A stretch of DNA of 64,000 nt from Boswellia sacra. Lineage: Eukaryota; Streptophyta; Magnoliopsida; Sapindales; Burseraceae. Shown piece by piece: positions 10,131-22,099 of this stretch (positions are counted from its first letter, which is position 1; every line of letters begins with the position of its first letter). The translations under genes and the position numbers were made by a program. The stretch covers positions 1-64,000 of the forward strand of contig SNVD02015902.1 of NCBI GenBank assembly GCA_013180625.2. The letters are read 5' to 3'. The notes under the pieces are model-generated. The model was given only the letters and a program-made list of their open reading frames with translations, made no database searches and was not told where the DNA came from.

Positions 10131-11300
10131 CCTCAAATTTGTTCAATTCTTCTTGCATAGCCAAAATCCAATTTTCCTCATTTTCGGCTTCTTTAAAAGT
10201 TTTTGGTTCAAATTGAGAGACAAATGCAAAATGATTACAAAAGTTTCTAAAAGAAGATCTAGTTCTCATACCTTGTGATGGTTCACCAATAATAAGATCT
10301 TTAGGGTGAGCTTTTGCATACCTCAATTCCTTTGGTAATTCTTGGGAAGAATCATTTACTTTTTCAAGCTTTTCTTGTTGAAGTTGTAAATCATCTTGAC
10401 TCTTTTCATCAAGCCTTGATTCCTTGATTTGCCTTTCTACTTCAACAATATCATCATCTAAATTCTTTGAAGAAATCACATTAGTTTCATCAAATTCAAC
10501 ATGCATAGATTCTTCAATAGTAAGAGTCTTTTTGTTAAAAACTCTATATGCTTTACTATGGTTGGAGTAGCCAACAAAAATTCCAACATCGGCTTTTGCA
10601 TCAAATTTTCCAAGGTTATCCTTGGTATTTAAAATAAAACATTTACATCCAAAAACTTTAAAAAATCCAATGTTGGGTTTTCTTCCTTTCCAAAGTTCAT
10701 AAGGAGTTTTCTTTATTAAAGCTCTAACATGGACTCTATTGATTATAAAGCATGCGGTATTAACGGCTTCGGCCCAAAAATATTTTGGCAAATTATTTTC
10801 AAGCAACATGGTCCTAGCCATTTCTTGGATAGTCCTATTTTTCCTCTCAACAACACCATTTTGTTGTGGAGTTCTAGGTGCGGAAAAATTATGTTCAAAA
10901 CCATTTTCACCACAAAGATTTTCAAACGCGACATTGTCTACTTCACCACCATGATCACTTCTAATGGATACAATAGAATGCCCTTTTTGATTTTGGACTC
11001 TTTTTGTAAATTTTGAAAAAGCTTGTATGGCCTCATTTTTAGTTTTCAAGAATAACACCCAAGTGAATCTTGAATAATCATCCACAATAACAAAAACATA
11101 ATACTTTCCACCAAGACTTTGAGTTCTTGATGGTCCAAATAAATCCAAATGAAGTAATTGTAGAGGTTTATTTGTTGAAATAAATTTCTTTTGTTTAAAA
11201 GAAGTTCTCACTTGTTTTCCAAATTGACAAGCATCACAAATCTTATCCTTTTCAAATTTTATTTTTGGAAGACCATCAACTAAATCATTTTTAGAAATTT
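10111..11300 (-). pseudogene. Copia integrase
   Basis: The open frame 11211-10111 (366 codons) holds the copia integrase core with all three catalytic acids: D23 (in LDLFGP), D86 (in RSDHGGE) and E122 (in GVVERKNRT), exactly 35 residues apart for the last two. The C-terminal part includes the CFILNTKDNLGKFDAKAD and GYSNHSKAYRVFN segments typical of copia. Upstream, 11300-11212 is the end of the pre-integrase zinc-binding region (CDACQFGKQ), open in this frame but reached only through a one-base frameshift near 11301. The frame ends where RT should begin. Confidence 0.88.
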
Positions 11301-11740
11301 TTAAATTGTGTCCATGCTAGCATGACCTAACCTTCTATGCCATAACCAAGCATCATGATTAACAATAAAATAATTTTCTACATGATCATTAACATCAATA
11401 TCAATTGTATAAATATAACCACATCTATTACCAACAAATAATGTCTTATTGTTACTAACATCCTTAATCACACATCTATTAGGCTCAAAAGTAACAAAAT
11501 ATTCCTTATCACACAATTGACTAATGCTAATCAAATCATGTTTTAAACCATAAACAAGCAAAACATCTTTAATAATAGGTGAAGAAGGGTTACCAATATC
11601 ACCATGTCCGATTACCCTTCCTTTGGCATTATCACCGAAGGTCACATATCCTCCTTTCTTCATGATTAATCTTGAGAACTTGGAGGCATCTCCGGTCATA
11701 TGCCTTGAGCATCCACTATCTAAGTACCACTTGTGTTTGC
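11301..11740 (-). pseudogene. Copia protease and GAG-pre-integrase
   Basis: The minus strand reads WYLDSGCSRHMTGD at the start, so the aspartic protease motif D-S-G is intact, followed by the pre-integrase block with WLWHRRLGHAS. It is out of frame with gag: the gag frame hits TAG in the bases that encode WYLD here. A second frameshift at about 11301 separates it from integrase. Plant copia elements usually encode one polyprotein, so both shifts are probably decay. Confidence 0.82.
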
Positions 11741-13126
11741 CACTCCTTTGTTTCTACAATCAACATTAAAAGAGCGACTTTTTGGTACCCAAATGTTCTT
11801 GGGTCCTTGGGGGTTAGTTATGGTCCTTTTTGGAATCCATATTTGTTTCAAATTAGGATTTCTCTTAATGTAACAAGAATGCATTTTGTGTCCTTTTCTT
11901 CCACAATAATTACATGAATGATTAGGATTATTCCTAGAAGATGCATGAACAAAATAGTTTTTAAAATACTTTTGATTTTTATGACTTTTATATCCTAACC
12001 CTCTTTTATCAAAAACACACCTTTGGTTTTGTAACATAGAATTCAAATTTTTTGTGCTTTTTGTAAAACTATCAACAATATTTCTTAAGTCATTATTTTC
12101 CTTTTTCAAAATAACATTTTCTTTCTCTAATTTATCAAAATCCTTTTGTTTTAAAATCTCATTTTCAGTTTTTAATAAATGTATTTGATTTTCCAAACTT
12201 TCAAAATCTTTTTGCTTTAAAATTTCATTTTCATTTTCTAAAGCTTCATTTATTTCCACCAACTCTTCTAATTGAGATAACATGACTTTTGACTTCTTTT
12301 TGAAAGCATTGATTTTTGAATTTTGTTTATCAACTTGCACATGTAAATTTTGGAATGCTTCAAGTAATTCATCATATGAAAGCTTGGGATCATGGTTTAG
12401 AATACTTATCTCATTTTCTCCTAAAGCCATGAAGCACATGTTTGCCACATCGCAATCTTCTTCTTCATTCTCCTTCAATATGATTTCATGAGTAATGAGA
12501 GAACCCATAAGTTCTTCTAATGGTAGTTTGGTGAGGTCCTTTGCTTCTTGAATTGCCGTCACCTTTGGCTCCCAAGATTTTGGTAGACACCTAAGAATCT
12601 TTCTCACCATTTCAACATTAGAATAAGATTTACCAAGAGATTTCAAACTATTAATAATATCCGTAAATCTAGTAAACATTTCAGAAATTGATTCATCCGA
12701 TTTCATCTTAAAAAGCTCATAACTATGAACTAGCATACTAATTTTGGATTCTTTAACTTGACTAGTTCCTTCATGAGTTACTTCAAGTGTGTGCCATATT
12801 TCTTGTGCCGTAGAACAAGTAGATATTCTATTAAACTCATTTCTATCTAGAGCACAATACAACACATTCATAGCTTTAGCATTCAAACTCAATTTCTTTT
12901 TATCATCTTCACTAAACTCTTTAGGTTCTTTAAGCATGCATTCCCCATTTTCAATTTTGGTAGGAACAAAAGGTCCTTCCAAAACAATAGACCACAAATC
13001 ATAATCAAAAGATTTCAAGAAAATACTCATTCTAGTTTTCCAATAAGAGTAATCACTTCCATTAAAAAATGGAGGTCTAGAGATAGAAAGTCCCTCAACA
13101 TATGAAGTTGAATTAAAAGTTGTCAT
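11720..13126 (-). CDS. Copia Gag (UBN2-type)
   Basis: The 468-codon frame begins just inside the primer site and looks complete. Residues ~20-200 match the plant copia Gag fold (FNGSDYSYWKTRM, EIWHTLEVTHEGT, LPKSWEPKVTAIQEAKD). About 270-370 is a long coiled coil of repeated ENEILKQKDF-type units. A CCHC zinc knuckle C-N-Y-C-G-R-K-G-H-K-M-H-S-C is near residue 400. Gag would package element RNA. The frame stops at the protease junction. Confidence 0.85.
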   Translation of the reverse strand: MTTFNSTSYVEGLSISRPPFFNGSDYSYWKTRMSIFLKSFDYDLWSIVLEGPFVPTKIENGECMLKEPKEFSEDDKKKLSLNAKAMNVLYCALDRNEFNRISTCSTAQEIWHTLEVTHEGTSQVKESKISMLVHSYELFKMKSDESISEMFTRFTDIINSLKSLGKSYSNVEMVRKILRCLPKSWEPKVTAIQEAKDLTKLPLEELMGSLITHEIILKENEEEDCDVANMCFMALGENEISILNHDPKLSYDELLEAFQNLHVQVDKQNSKINAFKKKSKVMLSQLEELVEINEALENENEILKQKDFESLENQIHLLKTENEILKQKDFDKLEKENVILKKENNDLRNIVDSFTKSTKNLNSMLQNQRCVFDKRGLGYKSHKNQKYFKNYFVHASSRNNPNHSCNYCGRKGHKMHSCYIKRNPNLKQIWIPKRTITNPQGPKNIWVPKSRSFNVDCRNKGVANTSGT

Positions 13127-13167
13127 AGCTCAAAAATCGATTAAGATTTAAAAAATTGAGCAACCTT

Positions 13168-13179
13168 GCTCTGATACCA
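13168..13179 (-). other. Primer-binding site (initiator Met tRNA), copia element
   Basis: The minus strand reads TGGTATCAGAGC two bases after the 5' LTR, complementary to the 3' end of initiator tRNA-Met. It confirms orientation and LTR limits. Confidence 0.92.
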
Positions 13180-13181
13180 CT

Positions 13182-14956
13182 TGTTGACCCAGGTATGGCA
13201 ACCCAAGAGGGGGGGTGAATTGGGTTTTTATTTATCAAAACGGATTTAGAAAACTTTTCTTGAAAGATCAAAATTATTTAACTCTTTCTTTGAGAATAAA
13301 GGTGAAGAAGATGAAATTAGAATATCAAAGATGCAATCAAAAGAATATAAAGAACAATCACAAGTGCAAGTAAATGTAAAGAGATAGGGATAGAGAGAGT
13401 GCAAACTCAATTTACGTGGTTCGGCAAACCTTGCCTACGTCCACGGGCTCCTAGCTCCACGAGCTAAGCTTTCCACTAAGTTGTAGAAATCTTTACAACT
13501 TGCTTGATGAACAACCTCACCAAGACTTTTTCCTTCAACCCTTGATAACACCACACCAAGAGTTCTTCTTGATGAACAACCTCACCAAGGCAACTTCCTT
13601 CAACTCTTGATAACACCACACCAAGAGTTCTTCTTGATGAACAACCTCACCAAGGCAACTTCCTTCAACTCTTGATAACACCACACCAAGAGTTCTTCTT
13701 GATGAACAAACTCACCAAGGAAAGAGTTCTCTCAAGGATAACTTTTATCCTTTACAAGAAGATCTCACTCTCACCACAATACAAGAACAAAGTAAATTTT
13801 TACAACAAAAGTACAACTCTCTTCAAAGAGTAATACGATATAAAAGCTCTCTAGGTACTTGATATATTTCTCTTGTTTTTTTTTTGCTTTATAAAATCTT
13901 CTCTTGCACTTGTTGAATGCTGGAGAATGGCTCCTTGTATAGATTATGAGATGAACTTAAAGCAGTGAAGACAAACCATCTCCAAATTTTCTGCCCATCA
14001 TAAAAACCGTAATCTTGTCTGCCATTTTTGTCAATGTTCCGTTTGAAATTTGAAAATCTGTAAAACATAAAGATCTGCACATTTGAATAAGCTTTCCAAC
14101 GCATCAAGAACCAAGTCATTTGGATATCTGTAGCTCAAGATATGGCCAAAACACCATTCGGTGCTCATGTGACTTGATTTTTCCTCCATGTGTCAGTCCC
14201 CCGACTTGAATGATAATTCTGTCAGCCTTCCGTTTGAAATTTGAATTTCTTAAAAACATAAAAGATCTTTATATTTGAATAAGCTTTCCAAAACATTAAG
14301 ATTCAAAGAATTTGGATATCTCTATCTTAAGATATGGCCAAAACATCATTCGGTGCTCATATGAGTTGATTTTTCTTCTCTGTGTCAGTCCACCGAATTT
14401 CATGTCAATTATGTCGGCTTTCCATTTGAAATTTTAATTTCTTCAAAACCTATGAAATGTGACTAATTAAGTCCTCTTTCCAATGCCACAAGAATTAAGT
14501 CATTTTGATTTTTCTAGCTCAAGATATGTCCAAAAGAGTATTCGGTGCTCATGTCAGTTGCTTCCATTTGTCTTTCAACTTGCAATGATGATTTGGACAA
14601 CCTTGCACTTGAAATTTGAATTTCTTTAAAACATATGAAATGTTATAAATTGAGTAAGCTTTCCAAAGGTTCAAGAATCATGTAATTTGGGCAGTTGTAG
14701 AGAAATATATGACCAATTGATTAAACATTTGCTCATGTAATCCACATTCCTTGAATCAAACCTTGTACTTAAACTTTGGTGCCTTTAACATGTAGTCTTC
14801 TCCTGAGCTTCAACACTTCATTTTAATAAGCCTTTTCTTGATTTTACAATTATTTCAATGATATTACTCTTGCACATAAATAAACATGTTAGTAAATCAC
14901 AATTAATCAATGTGTATTGTTATCATCAAAATTATCATGTAGCCTTAGGGCTAACA
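13182..14956 (-). repeat. 5' LTR of the copia element (right copy)
   Basis: It is collinear with 8000-9776, with scattered substitutions and small indels (for example around 13339-13345 and 13830). It contains the same 65-bp array (13504-13720) and ~192-bp array. As the 5' LTR it should hold the promoter; I see no clear TATA box to mark. Confidence 0.93.
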
Positions 14957-14961
14957 CTACT

Positions 14962-16135
14962 CTCATACAATTAGTTTGTTGAATTTTGAAAAGTTATATT
15001 AAATTACATAGTATGTATTATATTTATGGATTCTACATTAAATTTACAATTTTATGTTACATTTGTTAGTATGTTGTTCATATAATATTCTTATATATAT
15101 ATATATATATATATAGGTTGTACATCACTTTTATAATTATTTTGTTGCATTTAGAAAAATTATGTTGAATTACATTATTGTTATGCTTTCTACATTAAAC
15201 TTACAATTTCATATTATAATTTATTGATTAAATGTTCATCTTCTATTTTTACATAAAGTTTACAACTTGTACATCACTTGTACAATTATTTTGTCGCATT
15301 CTGAAAATTTATAATGGATTTCTGAATCTAAATTATATTTACGCATTCTACATTAAAGTTATAATTTCATATTCTAATTTATTAAATAAATATTCATATT
15401 TTATTTTTATATCATGTTTACAACTTGTTAATTGCTTTCGCAATTATTTTGTTGCATTTTAAAACTTTATAATGGATTGCAAAATCTATATCATATTTGC
15501 ACATTCAAAATCAAATTTACAATTTCATATTTTATTTTATAAATTAGATGTTCATCTTCCATCTTTATTTTTTATTTACAACTTAAATATTACTTATACA
15601 ATTTTTTATTTTTAATTTGAATAGTTATATTGAATACATGAGATAGATTATTTTTAAATTTTCTTTTTTAAACTTACAAATTTATGTTATAAATTATATG
15701 TATAATGTACATATATTATTTCTAATTATATTTACCAGTTGTACATCAATTTTACAATTATTTTGTTACAGTTAAAAAATTATGTTGAATTACATTTTTA
15801 GGTTATATTTATGCATTATATATTAAATTTACATTTTTTTCATTTATAAATAAAGCATTCAGCTTCTAATTTTATGTTTTGTTTACAACTTGTGCATTAC
15901 TTTTGTAGTTATATATTACATTTGATAGAATTGTATTGAATTACATAATATATAAAGATTATAATTACGTTTAATACATTATAATTACGTTTCATACATT
16001 CAATTTACTGTTTGTCTTATGATTTACTAGTATAACGTTCATATACTATATCTATATTATGTTTACAACTTGTATATAGATTTTATAATTCATTTGTTGC
16101 ATTAAGAAAATATTTTTAATTACATAGACTAGTGT
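14962..16135. repeat. AT-rich ~158-bp tandem repeat, right part
   Basis: GTTTACAACTTGT-like starts occur near 15258, 15416, 15574, 15730, 15881 and 16061, so spacing is mostly 150-160 bases and up to 180. Each unit has the order TTTACAACTTGTACAT, ACAATTATTTTGTTGCATT, TTGAATTACAT, CATTCTACATTAAATTTACAATTTCATAT, TTCATCTTCTATTTTTA. No open frame spans a unit. It is satellite-like in length and arrangement. Confidence 0.75.
15091..15115. repeat. (TA)n microsatellite
   Basis: An alternating TA tract of about 12 units inside one unit of the AT-rich tandem array. Confidence 0.95.
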
Positions 16136-16284
16136 TACTATTTAAATTGTTTTTACAATGATTGGATTTCAAAATACTTTACTAACTTTAATGTTTTTAA
16201 AAATGTTTTTATATGTTTTAAAATGTTAAACTAATAGATTATGATGGATGTCCTCGATTAGTAAGTTATATACATTTAAATATA

Positions 16285-17130
16285 TAGATATGAGTCTAAG
16301 CGTTCAAAAAAGTGGACCCAAGGTGGATAACCTTATATCTTAAAATTTTAAACTATTTTTAATAGGATGTTAAGCATACTAACAAATGAAGATGTCTTTC
16401 CATTTTTTTTTTAAATAGAGATATAATCACTCAAAGAAGTGGATCTAAGATGGATGACCTTCTACCTACAGATATTTAATTATTTCATAATCTTAAAAAA
16501 AAATCATTCAAGCAATTGGAACTGAGATGAATGTTCTTCCCTATGTTTTATAAATAGCAGTCCAAATAGTCAAATAAGTGGATCGAAGATGGATGATCTT
16601 CTATGTTAAAATAGTTAATTGTTTTAAAATATCAAATAAGAGCTTGAAAAATTCAAACAAATGGACTCAAGATAGATAACCTCCAATATTTTATTTTTAA
16701 TTAGGATTCTAAGTATTTAAAAAAGTGGATCAAGGATGGATGTTCTTCTATGTTAAAATTGTTTATTATTTTTAAATATTGAGTAACATGTTTTAGCATT
16801 CAAACAAATTGACCTAAGATGGATGCCCTCCTATATTTTTATTTTTATTTAGGAGTCCATGCATTCAGATAAATGGATCAAAGATAGACTGCCTTCTATG
16901 TTAAAATTGTTTATTACTTTAAAATATCGGATAGAATGTTAAAGTATTTGAACAAATGGACCCAAGATGAATGGTCTCCCATATTTTTATTTTTATTTAG
17001 GAGTTTAAGCATTCAGATAAATGGATCAAAGATAGATATCTTTTTATGTTAAAATTATTTATTATTTCAAAGATTAATCGAATAAAATTTTAAACCATTC
17101 AAACAAATGAACCCAAGATGGATGGAATCG
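16285..17130. repeat. Dimeric ~140-150-bp tandem repeat
   Basis: Half-units carry the motif AAATGGACCCAAGATGGATG or AAATGGATCAAAGATAGAT about every 60-85 bases (near 16310, 16440, 16580, 16660, 16725, 16805, 16875, 16950, 17020, 17105). In the later copies two half-unit types alternate: one followed by CCTCCTATATTTTTATTTTTATT, the other by CTTCTATGTTAAAATTGTTTATT. The array is diverged at its left end and more regular at its right. No gene content. Confidence 0.75.
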
Positions 17131-18377
17131 AGTGACAAGATAGAAAAATCAAAAGTAAAGAAAATTTACCCAATACCCATTATTACAAAAGAAAAATGAA
17201 GAAGAATACGTGTGATGATTCTGACGAAAGAAGAAGGAATGAAGATAAAATGCAGAAAACTTTATTAAATCAAGATAGAATGGGAGCAAGAAACGTAGAG
17301 GGAGATGATGATGGGAGGCAATAGAAAAGTTTTATTTAATTATATTTTTTTTTTCTCTTTAAACTTTACTTTGTTATTTATTATCTGCATAGTCCATGAC
17401 ATGGGTGCATTAGCATTATATGATTTATAAACACAGTTGTGATAATATAAGAGGATTATGACAATTTTAATGGATAGCTCATATTTTTTCAATTAATGTT
17501 ATGAATGTGCTAATTTTAAGTCATGACATAATTACATAAAATTAGACAATTAGACATTGACTAAAAACAAGTGCAAAAAATTATATAAAAAAATTATATG
17601 ACTATTAAAGAAATGTATATTAATTAATTTACTATTTTATTTTAAGTTTGCAATTTTTAAACTTGTGTATATATTAATGTTCTGAGAAAATTGTGATGAT
17701 AGTTATACGAATGCATTTATTTATTAGTGAATGTTTATTAGTCATGATATTTATTAACACTACTTACTAATAGCAACTATGTCGTTCATGTATTCATTAG
17801 TTTTGATATCAAAATTAGTTATCAATATCCTAGAATTTGTATTCAATTACATTCATTAATCTTAAAACGAGTTATTTGCAATTTTCAATTTAATCTAAAC
17901 ATAATAAAAGGTATGTCTGAGTTGATAATATAAGAAGATCAATAAGAATTAGCTAGATTAAAATTTTACAAGATTAGGCAATTACTATAAAATAATAAAG
18001 TGAATGGAAGCAGTCATGCTTCCTTTAATTTTCCATTGTCATATTTAAACACTTAATATAATCTTATAAAATCATTTATTATTAGAATTAATTTTGCAGA
18101 TCAATAGCCTTTTTACTTTTACCATCTAATTTCTCTGAAATTGTAAATATAATAAAGCACTTCCAATAGCATAGACACAGAGAAATTAATTTCCTAATGA
18201 AATAATTTAGTTTAGTAGTATATTTTAATTTAATTTGTTATAAAAAAATTTAAGTACAACTTATTTATTTTAGACTACATTAATCTTTTGTAATGTTTAT
18301 TTCTTAGTTATATAATCTAACTTTAAAATCACATACTGTACTTTATATGAATTTCAATCTCATGTCTAGATTTTAAG
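17131..18377. other. AT-rich intergenic DNA
   Basis: I see no domain-bearing open frame, RNA gene or clear repeat. The stretch ends at the target duplication CTTAG (18378-18382). Confidence 0.55.
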
Positions 18378-18382
18378 CTTAG

Positions 18383-19793
18383 TGATGCGTTCGAAACTAG
18401 CAAGTATACTAGTCGCACAAGTAATAAAGTGATAAGTAAGATATCGTTCCCACGAGGATTGATTCTAATTGAATTTGTTATTCGAAAGCAACAATAAACT
18501 AAATGAGGGGGGTTTTGTTGATTGATTAACTAGATGAAATATTAATGCAAGTAAAGAATAACACAATACAAATTAAAACAGATTGAAAAATCAATGAGAA
18601 AAACCTGGTTAAGGGATCCTTCTCTACCACAAGATATGGATTTGCGAATTAATTATAGAATTGTCATCCAATTACCCCATTGAAATTACCAACCGTAGAT
18701 AACAACAAGCTCTGTTATCCCAATCTTTCCTTACTTTGTTGTTAAATAAAACAAGCTCTTTATTTAATCTCTATCCATTAAACAACCTAGAACAAGCTCT
18801 CTGAGTTTAATTCAATGGATGCATTATGATAAGAAAGATAGGTTGATCTAAGCAATAAACACACAAGCTCGGATTATTTAACTTAGGTTATATTCTCCAA
18901 TTGTAATCTCTGATCACAATTTTGCTACTAATGATTAGAAATTCAAGACAATTACGGATCAAGATTTCTAGTCTAGCAATAAATCACAACCAGATTATAT
19001 TCAGTTGGCCACTCAAATACAATCAGCAAGCAATCATAAGCATTAAATATGGGAGAATACAAGCAACTTCAATTAGAGAATTGGATAACAATTCCTTACA
19101 CAATCAACTTACAAAAACCATATCAGGGGCTTTGAAATCACCCTCAACCAATTCAGATTCAGTTACACATGTTTAAGAACGTGGTAAATACAATACAACA
19201 TGGAGACATTCCAGAAAATGAAAGGGAAGGGAAAAACTTAGCAAATTTGATGTAATTCTCTTTGGATTGTAGTTCTTCCTCTTTCCAAGCTTCCTTTCTC
19301 CTTCAAGAACTCCAAGAGATGAAAGAATTCCAGAGCTGCAGCCTCCACCACGTTCTCCCCTCTTCAAGTTATGAAATAAAACCCTAAAATGTGTTTAAAT
19401 ACTCTGCTACAGTAACGTGCTACAGTGTCCCGTATTATACATGCTACAGTGATGTGTGGAATTACATTTCTACACTTCTCACACTGTTTTGATTACAACT
19501 TTCGGTACACTGAATGGATTCATAAACCGTAAATTTCTCCAAAAAGTAGACTTCGAGAGCTTTTCAACGGTATATGATATGTCATCGGGTTCATTGTATA
19601 TCAATACAATTAAATCCGAGAAGATGGTTGACTAGCAGAGGTGAAAATGAAGGGTTTTACTCTATTTTTGTGCAAGTTGCTCCAAAACTCCTACAAACAT
19701 CAAAACCACACAAAAACATAAAAATACCAAGGAATATAGCAAGGAAACATGGACGAATTGATATGAAAATGATATATAAATAGACACTTATCA
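18383..19793 (-). repeat. Solo LTR, same family as 1071-2480, inverted
   Basis: The reverse complement reads TGATAAGTG to GCATCA and matches 1071-2480 along its whole length (1411 vs 1410 bp) with few differences. A perfect 5-bp target duplication CTTAG flanks it (18378-18382, 19794-19798). No internal element sequence adjoins. This is the product expected from recombination between the two LTRs of one element. Confidence 0.95.
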
Positions 19794-19798
19794 CTTAG

Positions 19799-20400
19799 TT
19801 CAGTAAAATTAATTTCATTTTATCGTTATATAAAATTTACTATAAATAATTGCATTTGTAATTTAATATATGGATGTTTAAGCCTATTAAACTTTCACTT
19901 TAAATTCTCAATTTATCACATTTATTATAAAATAAAGAGTTTAATTATGTAATTTATTATACATAATAGAGTTTTTGGTACCATCACTATAGATGAAAAT
20001 TTTCAATATAGTCGCACAAAATAATTTACAAGATTTGAATGATAACATGTAAAGTCCTATTAATTTATACAAAATAATTTTAGGGCTTTTGATGCTCTAT
20101 TACTATTATGTATGTATGTATAAATATATTTAGTGAATAATAAGTTTCACTATTCTTTCATTTTGGCTCATTAATTGCTAATTTTATTTTTTAATAGAAT
20201 TATAATGTCACACACATTATTAGAAAGTTATGAATTTTCGTAACCTATATGAACTATAAGTAATAAATTTTTTCTTTTCGAAATAATTAACAGAAGATTG
20301 TTGAATTGGTTATATATTTACCAATGCAATTCGTTTCTATTGGAATACTATTCTAGCATGCATAGGGGCAAAAACTCAAGTACATGGACTTTTAAAATTT
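19799..20400. other. AT-rich intergenic DNA
   Basis: Nothing recognisable in either strand. Confidence 0.5.
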
Positions 20401-22099
20401 TTTTGCGTGCTTCAAAGATCACTACAAGCATATAGGAATTGATCATAAATCTAGTGTTGTAATCAATACCAATAAGCCTTTCAACCTGTCTCACGTCACA
20501 ACCTCGTAGGTGGGTGGGAACCTCTTATCTTTTTGTTGATCAGCCAACTATCGCACATGTATCGCATACACAAGAATGCTTCACAACTTTTGCAAGACCC
20601 TGGATAAGCTTTGGCAAAGACTAGGTTGTGAATGGTAGCATGATTGCTACCTTCTTGCCTTCCCTTGGAGCCACACGCCGACCCTCTTTTCCTTATGATA
20701 TTTGGCTGCCCTTGATGATGGGTATGCGGCTGCCTTGGTGTGTCCTTATGGTCACACAGCTTCAATAATTGCGCCCTTGTTGATGCGCTACTCTCTCTCC
20801 TTTAGGGTAATGTGCGTTTGATCAAAATGTGTGAACAATATATTCACATAATGATTCACTTAACTTATGTATTTATTTATAGGACACTTGTTTCCTATAT
20901 TCGCCTTGGGGACAACTTAATTACTTGGCTAATAAGTCATGCACGTAATAGGAATGTGCATTAATTAATTTCCTAAACACACCAACTAGGAATTAGGAGA
21001 CTAGAATATTTCCGAAACACTTTAGGATACTTTGATTCCTTAACAAGCAAGTATAATAATGAGGAGATCACACTAACATGGGAAATTAGTCTCACATAAG
21101 GAGATTTGAGAGGGGTGGATGACACACATGCGCTAGTTAGGGTTGTGTGGCTGCCAATTGCACAGTAACCCTAGCTAGGGTTGTGTGGCCTCTACCCTTA
21201 TGCCATGTAGGCATAATCGTAGTCGGCTTACCCTCTCATATGATGACATGCCACATTATCACATGTAATTAGGTTTCCCAAAACTATACGTAACCTAGTT
21301 TCATAACTTGAGAATGTTTCTATAACCAACTTAGTTCCCAATGTAACTAGTTTCCAAACCTTGCTTGAAGTCAATAAGTCAAACTTGGTCAATCCAAAGT
21401 CAAACTTTGAGTTTTTTTCTAAATGACTTTCCGAATCATATAAGAACATTAAATTAGCTTCCTATTTTATCTTAACACTTGCGAATATTAATTTAATGCA
21501 AGTTTCTAAATGCATAAGCATACCATCTCAACTCTTTAAGATGAGATTCCTTATATCAGTGGTTTCCCAATGTGTTGGATATTCCTTATGATACTAGGAA
21601 TCTTTGCCTCCTTAGGATTCCTAACCACATTTGAAAACTTGGTTTTTCATCCATGTTGATCACACACATCTATACACAAGATGTGATTGTGTGAGCTGGA
21701 TTACGGCCTATATAAACCCACATAATAACAAGCTCCAATGATTGATTCTTTGTTTCCAATTATCTCACATAATACAAGGGAGATCAATACATTAGTTTTG
21801 GTTGAGTCCACTGTAGGACTAAAACTACACTCTTAAATTATGTGCTCGTTTATATGAAGGTTTTTGTAATGACATAAAGGTAAACTTGATCTAGTGACAA
21901 TAAATTTGCATGTTTACTCTCAAGAATATTACTAGTTTGGAGCTGGGTCAAATTACCATTTTAACCCTCACAATTATTTCTTGTTCCTTAGGACAGCAAT
22001 ATCCCCTAATGGATGATATGACTTTGTACTACATCTTTTCTGCTAATAGGTGAAGTCTATATTCAATGTGAGCATACATTGAATACCAAGCCAAGATTT
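20400..22099 (+). repeat. Unclassified repeat-like region, interrupted on the right
   Basis: This stretch is less AT-rich than its neighbours and holds no credible gene; frames of 73 and 89 codons on the minus strand have no recognisable domain. The phrases GGCCTATATAAACCC near 21706 and ATCTCACATAATACAAGGGA near 21763 resemble the promoter and leader of a plant LTR, so it may be a degraded LTR element. It is cut at 22099 by the 14.3-kb gypsy insertion and resumes at 36391. Confidence 0.4.

Larger units (their letters stand above)
8000..14956 (-). mobile_element. Ty1-copia retrotransposon with RT/RNase H deletion
   Basis: Two LTRs (8000-9776 and 13182-14956) flank a 3.4-kb interior read on the minus strand, in the order primer site, gag, protease/pre-integrase, integrase, scrap of RT joined to the RNase H tail, polypurine tract. 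The 5-bp target duplication CTACT is perfect (7995-7999, 14957-14961). Order and motifs make it copia; long LTRs and a large coiled-coil Gag resemble the SIRE/Maximus group, but I am unsure. With most of RT and RNase H missing it cannot replicate alone. The two LTRs are very similar with small indels, suggesting fairly recent insertion. Confidence 0.93.

Noticed and set aside
20496..20765. 89-codon minus-strand frame
   Set aside because: No recognisable domain; probably part of a degraded repeat.
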